Shown piece after piece: positions 19,648-28,013 of a DNA stretch of 28,265 bases; position 1 is the stretch's first letter; each line of letters begins with the position of its first letter. A program made the position numbers and the translations under genes. Source of the stretch: Priapulus caudatus (taxonomy: Eukaryota > Priapulida > Priapulimorpha > Priapulimorphida > Priapulidae); contig NW_014578864.1 of NCBI RefSeq assembly GCF_000485595.1, forward strand, positions 1 through 28,265, read 5' to 3'. The notes beneath the pieces are model-generated. The model saw only the letters and a list, made by a program, of their open reading frames with translations. It did no database searches and was not told the origin of the DNA.

Positions 19648-20252
19648 ATGAGATTTCCCAACAGAGGGAGGAATCATTCCACTTGACAAGCCCCAAAGAA
19701 AGACGTTTCTTGTCTTGGCAGGTGAATATCGCTATAATATACATCGAAAACATGGAACACATAAACGAAGTCGTACATAAAACAATTGTAGCAATAATGG
19801 TAATGTAGCGTTCACGATGACAGAAGTTGGCCATGTGTGGGGGAAAAAAGCATCTGCTAGTGTTTGTGCCAGTGGGACATAGTGGGAGAACACAGTGAGC
19901 TTAATTATTAAATAAACTATTATGTTGCCTATTCTTTCAGACATGGGACCTTCTCAGAGTGATGTACTTTGGTTTCACGGGCTTGGTTTCAAGTTTCATG
20001 GAAAGGCACCCAGATAACTTCATATCAACACTGAGAATTAATGGAAGTGCTGTTGAGACACTGTTTTCACAGTTTAAGGCTCGAGCCGGAGGTAAACTGA
20101 GTTCATTAAACTATGAGACATCTCTGAGGAGTTATTTGACCAAGATAAACCTAGCAGTAGCAACAAAAACCATTCATTATAGTGCGAGAGGCTACAGAGA
20201 TGTGGAGCTTAAGATATCACACGCACCAATGATAAGAAAAACTAAGAAGTAG
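19648..20252 (+). CDS. C-terminal exons of a transposase-like protein, unassigned family
   Basis: Two exons splice cleanly. 19648-19721 (acceptor TTTGCAG, donor CAG-GTGAAT) reads EISQQREESFHLTSPKERRF then LSWQ. A 219-base intron follows, and 19941-20252 (acceptor ATTCTTTCAG) continues TWDLLRVMYFGFTGLVSSF to the stop. The hallmark is RINGSAVETLFSQFKARAGG followed by KLSSLNYETSLRSYLTK, a C-terminal signature that I recall in repetitive transposase-like proteins of cnidarians and other invertebrates. Phase is kept and no stop occurs, but upstream exons with a catalytic core are not found in the window; the neighbouring block at 18338-19264 is on the opposite strand. It may be a partial copy. A hairpin-forming inverted repeat starts about 40 bases after the stop. 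Confidence 0.6.
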
Positions 20253-20288
20253 AGATTGCACATAGTATAGCTGCCTCAATACTTGTTA

Positions 20289-20377
20289 TACAGCTACAAC
20301 ACCGATTTTCCCACGTGGCGACGCGGTTACGGGGTTACGCGGCCATCAGTGTTTGGAAAATCGGTGTTGTACCTGTA
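20289..20377. repeat. Inverted repeat, 17-bp perfect arms
   Basis: tacaacaccgattttcc (20295-20311) and its exact complement (20355-20371) flank a 43-base, GC-rich centre. One mismatch outward, the pairing continues for about five more bases. It may be a foldback element or the terminal region of the transposon whose last exon ends at 20252. Confidence 0.85.
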
Positions 20378-20478
20378 CTTGTATTGTAAGGTTCATTGTT
20401 TGGTCTAGGTAGAAGTTACCGGTAGCCTACTGTAAGCCGCTTGGGAAATTCATTAGCCTGTGGGAGATTGCAACTTCA

Positions 20479-20534
20479 CGTATAAGAAGGCCATTTTTTT
20501 TTAGCCATTTTTGAAAAAATGTGCATCTTATACG
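20479..20534. repeat. Small foldback repeat
   Basis: cgtataag (20479-20486) pairs with cttatacg (20527-20534), and the inner T-run and A-run can extend the stem. It lies just after the inverted repeat at 20289-20377. Confidence 0.6.
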
Positions 20535-20724
20535 CTATAAAGTACGGTGTGCTTTACTTCAATTTTGCAATGCACTGTTTTCATACTGTTTAAAAAAATA
20601 AAGAAAGCCATAGCAAACATATAGTTAATGCTCAACTTTGAAATATGTCGTTACTGTTATTTCTACCGTAATCAAAAGGTCATGATAACAATATTGTTAA
20701 TAATCATGTTAAGGTTAGGTCAAT

Positions 20725-23044
20725 TTACGTTTTAACACAACTATACAGGTTGTCTCGGAGGTTAAATCCTCCCTTTGTAGTGGTGAAACCCTCATTTTCT
20801 GCCTGAATTTGTGTGCACGCTGATACAAATTCATTTAGTCTTGCATGCACAAACTTTTGCTGCCACATAGTGAAAAGTGAGTTTATTGCTTCATCACTGC
20901 ATTGTGCATGTTCCATCGATAGTGTGTGTCGAACAGCCTCCACGAAGCTCGTCTTCAAACTGCTTGCTACTTGCACCTGAGCAATTGTCACCTGCATAAA
21001 CCAAGTTGAGCTATTGAATGAAATCAAGAGATATGCATGCCCGTTTTAATGACTTATTATATCCAGCCAAGAGTGTATTAAGAAGGCATTCTTAATACGC
21101 TCTTGATCCAGATTATCTGTCACTAACTGCATGTATAGGATTTTCATATAATTTACAGTGAAGTGAAGAACAGTCTTTTAGTAATGGCTTCTGGTTAAAG
21201 ACATGTAAGTTATAGTTTTCAGTCAATGTTTAGGATGCTATTATAGTATTACAAGTTTTCCATTGTATGCAGCCTATAATAAAAGGGGCACGGTCAACTC
21301 GACCAACGCACCAACTCTGCCAGCTTTTTGGTGAGCTCACTTTTCTGGACACTGATTCGCCGGCTTAATCGTAAAATGTTTCACATGCCCCAACGTCTCC
21401 AGCAAGCTTATTTCAACCTACAACATGAGCTGTCCCACCTCCAGGCGAGTGAGCTCGCCACACTGGTCGTTTTGGCAGCCGCGGTTTGGCGCATGTTATC
21501 TAATAAGGTACTTGCATGTATATATGTGTATGTATGTGTATATATATATATATATATAAGGTCATTATATGCGATGTATGTTGGCTTTAAGTATACTGTC
21601 ATTTGTCATGTTTATTTGGAGTGTAATTTAAATACATTTATGTATAAAATAATAAATGTAATTAATGTATTGAGTCATTAAATTTGTGTAAAGGTATACT
21701 GTATGCATTCCTGTATAGCTATTTAGTGTAAGAGATTATGAAAATTGTTATCAACAAATGCTTTCTAATTAAGAACATTATAATTGATTTTTTTACATCT
21801 ATAATAATGTTAATGATTTCACTCATTTAATCAAAAATCATTACCTTAATGAGGTCTTTGCCATGTTGATTGAATGCATCTTCATTCGCGTTAAGTCTGA
21901 CAACATTGTCCAGTGTTCGGAGCCATGTCAGAAATGTGCGCTTCGGTATCCACGTGTACCCTAATATTTTTATTATTATTATTAAATCTTTATTGCATGT
22001 AATTCAGATACAAATACATGTACTGACGACAGTTTTTTTAATGGAGAAAAAATCTGATAAAAGCAATAGTGTGATGAAAGCAAGTTTCTGACTGATACAG
22101 TACGAATACACATCATGGAGAAAAAATATATACAAAAAAAACTTCAGCATATTCTGTACTAGTACAGTGAAAAAAATCTTCAGCCAAGTCTGTACAAGTA
22201 AAGTAATTAAAGACTAAAGTAGCCTACATCATTTTGACACTTATGCGTACCTCTGTCTCTTGCCACTAGACCAGTTGGAAGTGAAGCCAGCTTTTTCTGG
22301 GATCTGGTCAAAGTACACATTTTCGCCAAGTTCAGCATTTCAAAATATAAAGTTTTTTTCTTCCACTTTCCTTGGCTGCGAACTCGTAGAAAGTTGATAA
22401 GCCTAGCCATGCAGCCACCTCCTATGCGAAGCAGCGAGTACTTCCGTCTCTGCGTGAAGATTTACTGTTTCTTTTTCGTTTACATTTCTGCTAGTGCTAG
22501 TACCACTAGTACATTGAGACATACTTATAATGAAGGAGCTCAGTGTGTTCTGCACAGCATAGGCTACTGAATGTAGAACTGCACTATTGCACTTGCCGGA
22601 TAGATAGTCAGTTGATTGAACACAGCCATTGTAATTTTTTACGCACTGTCCCCAAGTTGAATCGATGTTCACGCACTTTTCGCCTGCGAGATATTTTGAA
22701 ACTAGAGTTAACCATGCAGTTAGAAACGTTGCGTATCTTGTATGTGTAGACTTTTCCATCGTGTTGTTTTCATATTGCTTGCAAAATTTATTACATAAGT
22801 CGTCCACTAAATTCCGTCCGGAAGGTGACAACTTCATAAAGTCTACATATTTTAGTGTAGCTCCATCGAATTGGTGCTCCTTTTCAACTGATTCCCAAAT
22901 AACCGAATAAAAATCCTCAGTGTTCTCTTGCTTCTGTTTTTCTACACGCGTTATAATATACTTTATTTGATCATGCGACAGTTTTGTTGATTTTATATTC
23001 TTTTTCCTTCTACTATCCTTTCTTCCAGTCATAGACGCGGCCAT
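20725..23044 (-). CDS. Multi-exon gene of unknown function
   Basis: Three exons: 23044-22251 (donor GTACGC), 21960-21845 (acceptor ATATTAG, donor GTAATG) and 20991-20725 (acceptor TTTATGCAG, stop included). Both junctions keep phase (DRG then GYTWIPKRTFLTW; KDLIK then VTIAQVQVASS). About 390 residues are encoded. The N-terminus is basic (MAASMTGRKDSRRKKN), then DFYSVIWESVEKEHQFDGA, LSPSGRNLVDDLCNKFCKQY, TWGQCVKN, LLRIGGGCMARLINFLR, and near the end KFVHARLNEFVSA and GGFNLRDNLYS. No catalytic motif is recognised; it looks mostly alpha-helical. One problem: within exon 1 the frame shifts near 22440-22450, so there is either a one-base lesion or a very small intron ending CACGCAG at 22450. It could be a host gene, one of a dispersed multi-copy family, or a transposon accessory ORF. 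The start at 23044 is the first Met downstream of the promoter-like motifs at 23122-23160. Confidence 0.65.
21068..21105. repeat. Near-perfect 17-bp hairpin in an intron
   Basis: Left arm 21068-21084 and right arm 21089-21105 pair at 16 of 17 positions; the exception would be a G-U wobble in + strand RNA. The loop is four bases (ggca). It lies in the last intron of the unknown gene. It is too short for a typical miRNA precursor, and a foldback element is more likely. Confidence 0.8.
21516..21560 (+). repeat. (TA)n/(TG)n microsatellite
   Basis: tatgtgtatgtatgtgtatatatatatatatatata-type sequence, within the intron of the unknown gene. Confidence 0.9.
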
Positions 23045-23119
23045 TACTCCATGACGTGTTGTTATTGATTGCCATAGTGATGACCCCCACCTCAGTCTGC
23101 TTGTAGTAAATTCCGTAGT

Positions 23120-23161
23120 AATGACGTAATGAGTCAGCGCCACTAGCGGCGACCGGAAGCA
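23120..23161 (-). promoter_or_regulatory. Promoter-like motif cluster for the gene at 20725-23044
   Basis: In 42 bases, 78-117 bases upstream of the predicted start codon, lie a CRE-like TGACGTAA (23122-23129), an AP-1-like TGAGTCAGC (23130-23138) and an ETS-like ACCGGAAGC (23152-23160; CTTCCGG on the coding strand). No TATA box is apparent. Such motif sets are typical of TATA-less animal promoters. The assignment is by position and motif only. Confidence 0.5.
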
Positions 23162-23457
23162 ACACACTGGCCAACACTTCGAGAGAGGGCCGCAGTATTA
23201 ACTGATCTCGAGTCGGTTTTCGGCGAAAATACCAGATTTTCACCACTCATTATCTCAGCGTAGGGGCATAGTAGGGACATGCGGTTTGTTTTATATGAAC
23301 AAGGTAAGACAGCTGATCAATAATACTGCAAAGGATCGTCAAAATAAAACGGGAAAAGTTTATTAATTCGACTAATACTGCAACATGGTTTCAGCATTTT
23401 ACCGTTGTACGCTCTCCTTCTTTATCTGCTCTTGTTATTATGTAGAAATGTTTAGGA

Positions 23458-23660
23458 TCCTTACTCGAAGGGACCACTCCAAATCGCCTCCATCTTTCCA
23501 TTTTTTCGCCCCTGATTTCTCATATTCTTTCTCAACACGTGGTCCCCTTTCTTGGAAGAGAAGGATTTCACGCCCTTTAACTTCCTGGCCGCATATATCT
23601 GTTTCTGACTGTCGCATGCTTTTGTGCTGTTGCTCTCCACCTTTAAGACATTAAGCACAC
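23458..23660 (-). pseudogene. Ty3/Gypsy integrase C-terminal fragment
   Basis: The minus-strand frame reads YAARKLKGVKSFSSKKGDHV and LRKNMRNQGRKNGKMEAIW, followed by SGPFE and a stop. This is the basic, SH3-like segment at the integrase C-terminus of Ty3/Gypsy elements (the KKGD..L and K.E..W.GP pattern). No integrase core, reverse transcriptase or LTR adjoins it, so it is a truncated relic lying 0.4 kb upstream of the unknown gene. Confidence 0.8.
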
Positions 23661-24000
23661 TTTTTATATGACAGATAAGTCGACATAAATTATACATCAC
23701 TTGCAACAACAAAATGTATGGCCTTTAAACATTTCATAAAAAGAACTAGTTTGATTGAAAAACTTTACCGCATAACAATAAATGAACCTGTTAGCTATGA
23801 CTGGTTTTACAATTAGCCGATCAGTGCTACGTTGGCACTATCTGCATACCCGATGCAGCTAGCCCACATCTATTTTCCATCGGGTAAAAGGTCATTTCAA
23901 ACGCTCGCGAATAGGACTCTTGCTTGATTAAAACACGCTAAAAATAGTCCATTACATATCGCGTCAACTTCTTTGCTTTACCTATCATTATACAATGAAT

Positions 24001-24190
24001 TCAATTTAACCTTTTTTTAATTAGCTTCATATTGTACTCTCTGTTAGCCACAGCAGTTGAAATATCTTCTTTAGATGGCACAAACACATTCGGATTCTCC
24101 TCAGCGGCATCCATCTGATCAATTAGCACATGAGCAGAACAAACGTCAGCAGAGTATATGCCAGAGTTTTCTAAACCGGCTGAATGGATG
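24001..24190 (-). CDS. Terminal exon of an unrecognised protein
   Basis: A minus-strand open stretch of about 60 codons reads KFIHSAGLENSGIYSADVC, then SAHVLIDQMDAAEENPNVFV and PSKEDISTAVANREYNMKL, ending at TGA 24001-24003. Possible intron acceptors (ATGCATCCAG near 24193, CATTCAG near 24180) precede it. The composition is protein-like and no stop occurs, but the family is unknown to me and no upstream exon was located. It may be a fragment of a mobile element or a host exon. Confidence 0.4.
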
Positions 24191-24199
24191 AATTTCTGG

Positions 24200-24540
24200 A
24201 TGCATATACAAGTATATTTACATATTTAATTTAGGAAAGAAAAAAAAGTTTTGGGAATGTGTTTTGGCTTTACCAATTAACTTTGGGCAAAAATGAGTGG
24301 AGTGGGTAAAGAAACACTGATGGCAAAGTTATTGGTTTGTTGACTGAACATGCATTCATGAGAGCAATAGCTGGTATGATAAATGGATAGATGGTTAAAT
24401 TCTAAATGTAAGCAAGATGAGAAAGACTCGCATTTCCGTGGTATCTAAAATATGCAATAGCTAATTTAATACATCGCACCAGTGTACACACTTTTGTCAC
24501 GCTGTGCTGTAAATAGGAATGATGATATAAAGCCAAACTT
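24200..24540. other. AT-rich DNA, no gene seen
   Basis: No frame or repeat of note is visible. It lies between the unassigned exon and an LTR-like segment. Confidence 0.45.
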
Positions 24541-24541
24541 G

Positions 24542-24780
24542 TGTTGTAACCGGAATAATCTTTAATAACTCATACAATATAGACACATCGCACGAAAAGA
24601 AACAAAACCCACAATCACCCTAGAAACTTCCAACCTAAACACGTTTACAATTCTCCCTAATACATCACTGTAGCCGCATAAAGATGCGCGACGCAGTCTG
24701 TCTTCCCAGACTATTACTACAACAACCCCTAGTCTAGCCTCGCTGACAAATTTATGTAACACGTGCAAAACAGATGTTAG
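24542..24780 (-). mobile_element. LTR-like segment (possible second LTR)
   Basis: On the minus strand, a purine tract (GGGGAAAGGGGAGA, about 24785-24801) is followed by TAACATCTGTTTTGCACGTG. This 25-base start matches the start of the LTR-like segment at 26007-26449 at 22 positions. A candidate end is GTTACAACA at 24542. Beyond the shared start the two segments differ, so if both are LTRs they belong to different subfamilies. Confidence 0.4.
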
Positions 24781-24809
24781 ATTATCTCCCCTTTCCCCAA
24801 AACGATGAC

Positions 24810-25600
24810 TACCCCGCTGATCTACACTTTAACCTAAACCTAAACAATTCCAACATAATTACTACCCTAATACTTTCCTAACTCAACCCAACGAGTGAAA
24901 CGTTTTTCATTCCGATTAAACAACCCACAATCAATACACAAACATTACAACAATTAAAATACAATAAGAAAACACATATGAAGCATAAGGCTTCCTATAC
25001 AAAACAAGTAACGATAAAGTTTGATCACAATACAGGTCAGAAACTCAACACATTTGGCAGTGAACATTTTGATACCTCGGCCATTACTTTCACGCTTGCG
25101 TCTTTTTATGCTGTAACGTACGTGGCGTATGCGTGTACCGACACGCATTACCGAAACCACGTTTTCAGCCATGTGCTCCGTTATATCAGGAGTCTGATTA
25201 TATCCTCATAATCCCATTAACGCACACAGGGGCATTAATACACACAGCACCGATGTGGTACTTAGAACCTTTGTCACTTCCACACATCATACAGCCAACA
25301 AAAATACGCAAAACTGATTTCATATTTTCGATGAAATGTTTTAGGCATATATCAAACTCTAATGGAAGAATGTGTTTAGCAGTCTGACAATATAGTGTAA
25401 ACGTACCGTTACGACACCTTTTAGAAAACGATCACAAATTTCTACATAAAGTTTTACGCAAAAGATTTCCCACACAAAGACCGTCACGGTCACAAGCGTC
25501 TACTATGAAAAAAATTATACCGCGTACATAAAACAAAGAAAAAAACAGATAAAAAATACACATTCCTGACGATGTCACACTTTCACGTCCTCTGTCTCTG
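24810..25600. other. AT-rich DNA, no gene recognised
   Basis: Open frames at 24978-25211 and 25133-25387 have no motif. It lies between the two LTR-like segments and could be the internal region of a non-coding LTR element, but nothing proves this. Confidence 0.4.
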
Positions 25601-25747
25601 CTTTGTCAACCTTGCCTTCTCCGTTCTGCTCTCCCCTCTCTCTCTCTCACATAGGCCGAGACTCGACTTGCCCTTGCAGTTTAATGGGTGCAACACCAGC
25701 CGTTCCTTCCTTCACGTTGACTTACTCACATAGTTCACGCCGTGTGC

Positions 25748-25925
25748 ATATCCACCGTTCTCTCTCCCGCGTCTCGCTTTCTGTTCCCCCCGTCTCACTC
25801 ACCGCCATTCTTCGTCTCTGTCGATCGCTCTCCGTCGTTCTTCCTTCTCCATCTTCCTTGATCCACCGTTCTCTCTCCCGCGTCTCGCTCTCCGTTGTTC
25901 TTCCTTCTCCATCTTCCTTGCGTAT
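25748..25925 (-). repeat. Imperfect tandem duplication in a pyrimidine-rich tract
   Basis: The phrases atccaccgttctctctcccg (25749 and 25860) and cgttcttccttctccatctt (25834, with a near-copy at 25895) recur. On the minus strand this is a Lys/Arg/Glu-rich open frame containing MEKEEQRRARRGRENGG and a second similar block. It follows the primer-binding-like site of the LTR segment at 26007, so it could be a leader or the start of a gag-like frame, or only a repeat. Confidence 0.55.
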
Positions 25926-26006
25926 AGTCCGTAGATCGATATAGTAGAACGTGGTACCTTACGTGTTTTGCAAAACCCAGTAGTACGTCTGTCACGAGCA
26001 CCAAAA

Positions 26007-26449
26007 TGTAAACACGCGTTTATATTGTAATAATTTATATTTAAAAGAATCAAGAAGAAGTATAGTTTTGTGTTCACTAAATAAATATATTGTTTACAAT
26101 ATACAACCGTCTCTACGTCGCTCCCTGTCATAGTCTCGTCTCCCAGTTCCAACCCCGTTCAAATTCCGGTCTTCCTATATATATGGCTCTCTCGTCCAAT
26201 CACAAACTAGCTCTACTCGGCACAACCAATCACGCACCACTCCCATTCGTCGTATTGCGCGCAAAGGTCCATATGTCCAGCATATGTACACTGCGCTACT
26301 TATCGCTTGTAATCCAACTGCTAACTGCCTAATTCCCACAACCTAACTATTTATAATCTATATTCTAAACGCCCAACCCTTCTCCTATTTACAACTAAAA
26401 CTGTCTACAATTACTAATGCAATATAACATGTGCAAAACAAATGTTACA
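26007..26449 (-). mobile_element. Probable Ty3/Gypsy-type LTR (443 bp)
   Basis: On the minus strand it starts TGTAACATTTG and ends CGTGTTTACA, so the ends are TG..CA with inverted TGTAACA/TGTAAACA. It contains a TATA-like CATATATATAGG near 26176-26187 and AT-rich 3' sequence. Directly after the end comes TTTTGGTGCTCGTGACAG, placed as a primer-binding site would be. Directly before the start lies the integrase fragment at 26452-26695. An LTR that follows coding sequence and precedes a primer-binding-like site suggests tandem or recombined elements. Confidence 0.6.
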
Positions 26450-26451
26450 GT

Positions 26452-26695
26452 GCATTACCTCCATGGGGGTTCTTGGGTGTCGTCCAAACATTAAAAAAAA
26501 TGGGGAGAACTTTGTTGAGGCTTGGACCTGAGATCTCAATGAGAAGGCCACGTCATCTAAGAATAGGTCCCAGTCGTCCTGCTTCTCATTCACTAGCTTT
26601 GCCAGACGGACCTTCATAGACTGGTTGGTCCTCTCATCAAACCCATTGCACTGAGGATGGTATGCACTGGTCACAGAACGAGCGATGTTCAAGGG
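26452..26695 (-). pseudogene. Ty3/Gypsy integrase core fragment
   Basis: The minus-strand frame reads RSVTSAYHPQCNGFDERTNQ, then VNEKQDDWDLFLDDVAFSLR and ASTKFSPFFLMFGRHPRTPM followed by EV. This is the end of the rve integrase core of Ty3/Gypsy elements: YHPQ.NG.DER.N carries the third catalytic residue (E) context, and the P..L.YGR.P motif follows. About 80 codons survive. The C-terminal domain that should follow is missing, and an LTR-like sequence begins within a few bases. The upstream end is cut at about 26700. Confidence 0.88.
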
Positions 26696-26697
26696 TG

Positions 26698-26719
26698 TTA
26701 GGATGTTAGGGTTAGGTTG
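26698..26719 (+). repeat. Short TTAGGG-like tract
   Basis: gttaggatgttagggttaggtt abuts the truncated end of the integrase fragment, followed by a T-run. Confidence 0.55.
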
Positions 26720-26728
26720 TTTTTTTTT

Positions 26729-26793
26729 AAGTGCCTAGTAGTCATATCCTAAGTGCCTAGTAGTCATATCCTAAGTGCCTAGTAGTCATATCA
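26729..26793 (+). repeat. 22-bp tandem repeat, three copies
   Basis: aagtgcctagtagtcatatcct occurs at 26729, 26751 and 26773 with no internal change until the last base of copy three. Identity of the copies suggests recent expansion. Confidence 0.93.
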
Positions 26794-26799
26794 TATCGC

Positions 26800-27660
26800 A
26801 TCTAACTGCCGGGTGCAGGTGAGGGCGGAGCCACGTCACAGATCAGTACTTAGTCACGTGACCACCAGAAGAACGCCGGTGAAAACAACACGATCGTGTC
26901 ACTGGCGCCCATAGGATTACTGCATAACGATACGAATGGGGTTAGCCGCTAGAAACAGTTGCTGCTGGAGGGCAGCACATATGAAGAGGTGAAGAGTATC
27001 CGCCTACCCGGATGCACACCCGGGCTAAAGTATGGCGAGTTATGAGAAACAGACGGTACACTCTCTAAAAGTAAAACTTTTGTAGCGGACCGTGAGGTTC
27101 GCCAGGGGTTGTAGTGACCGTAGCATAGTTCACGTTGGGAGTAGTAAATGAGAATGACAAGTGTTCTGGTTGTTACTTAATTTATTTCCCTTGTGATACA
27201 CTCGATCAGTGAGGTTGTGAGCTCCAGTGACCAGAGTTAAACTAATAGAAACAAAAACAAAACCGAGATTTACAATCACGAATGGAAAGACAAGTATCGT
27301 TAATACGACAGAAATAGGTCGACGTTAAATAGGTAAATATTATATGCATATTGATGCTAACGATGCGTTTAAAGCTAGTTTACGCCCTATAGGCCTGAGA
27401 GGTTATACATGTACGTTCCTATACAAATTATATATGACGCTATAAATTTACCATAAATTTCCACAACTAGCAGAAAATAGACTTTAAATCAATAAAGGTA
27501 ATTCCTCTAGATCACATAGATGTTACAATAACGCTCGATGGCGTGTAGATGACGAGATATTTAGATATTTAAAATTACAGTAGGCACACAGGCCATGCAA
27601 CTTGATATAAAATATACAGGGCTAATATAGGGCCAATTCCTAGTTGACAACCCCAGGTTT
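26800..27660. other. No gene recognised
   Basis: GC-rich to about 27120, then AT-rich. A palindromic E-box gtcacgtgac is at 26853-26862. No frame shows a known motif. Non-coding element ends or host intergenic DNA are both possible. Confidence 0.45.
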
Positions 27661-27665
27661 AAAAA

Positions 27666-27705
27666 CCACTTTTTTGTCCGATAGATGGCGCCACTACGCT
27701 ATATA
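27666..27705 (+). repeat. Dispersed repeat, copy B (pairs with 3678-3716)
   Basis: Near-identical to 3678-3716; the core is cgatag, then gcgccactacgctata. Here it sits 130 bases upstream of a THAP-domain exon, just before the CRE and YY1-like sites. Confidence 0.6.
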
Positions 27706-27718
27706 GACCTTCTGCGCG

Positions 27719-27753
27719 TGACGTCACAGAAAAGTTATGCCGCCATCTTGGCC
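27719..27753 (+). promoter_or_regulatory. CRE and YY1-like sites upstream of the THAP exon
   Basis: A consensus CRE (TGACGTCA, 27719-27726) is followed by a YY1-type GCCGCCATCTTGG (27739-27751). The pair lies 83-117 bases before the ATG at 27836, a usual place for a TATA-less promoter. Function is inferred from motif and position. Confidence 0.55.
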
Positions 27754-27835
27754 GTCAAGCTAGCATATGGCCGTAGTAGGTTTTCAAATGAAAAATAACA
27801 ACAATCAACCCGCGGTGAATGAACTTTAGTCAAAG

Positions 27836-28013
27836 ATGGGAAAAGTGTGTGTTGCAGAAGGTTGTCATAAGCGAGAAGACTTTTCTCCAGAGTTACATTT
27901 TTATCGTATACCAAAGGACAAAGAAAGAAGAGCTAAATGGCTTGCAGTGATCAATAGAAAAAATTGGACGCCGACAGAACATGACAGGCTATGTAGTTCT
28001 CATTTCATTTCTG
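27836..28013 (+). CDS. THAP-domain protein, first exon
   Basis: The ATG has a good context (aagATGG). The 60-residue frame is a complete THAP zinc finger, a C2CH DNA-binding module: C5-x4-C10, C53-x2-H56, plus the conserved P26, W35 and F57 (HFYRIP, KWL, CSSHF). It ends with a GT donor (CTG-GTACGT at 28014), right after the ISG that closes many THAP domains; reading on gives only intron-like sequence. THAP domains occur in P-element-like and Harbinger-like transposases and in host regulators. The following exons lie beyond the window, so the protein's identity stays open. A linker and C-terminus of a THAP/Harbinger-type gene occur as a relic at 15879-16647 on the other strand, so this could be another copy of that family. 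Confidence 0.85.

Noticed and set aside
21328-21681. Plus-strand 117-codon frame in an intron of the unknown gene
   Set aside because: The first ~55 codons look moderately protein-like and end at a GT (GTACTT), but the rest is microsatellite translation and I see no family match or partner exon. Possible first exon of something, but not supportable.
26729-26793. Regular short repeats resembling CRISPR repeats (also 7839-7907)
   Set aside because: The copies are directly adjacent with no unique spacers, and the setting is eukaryotic.
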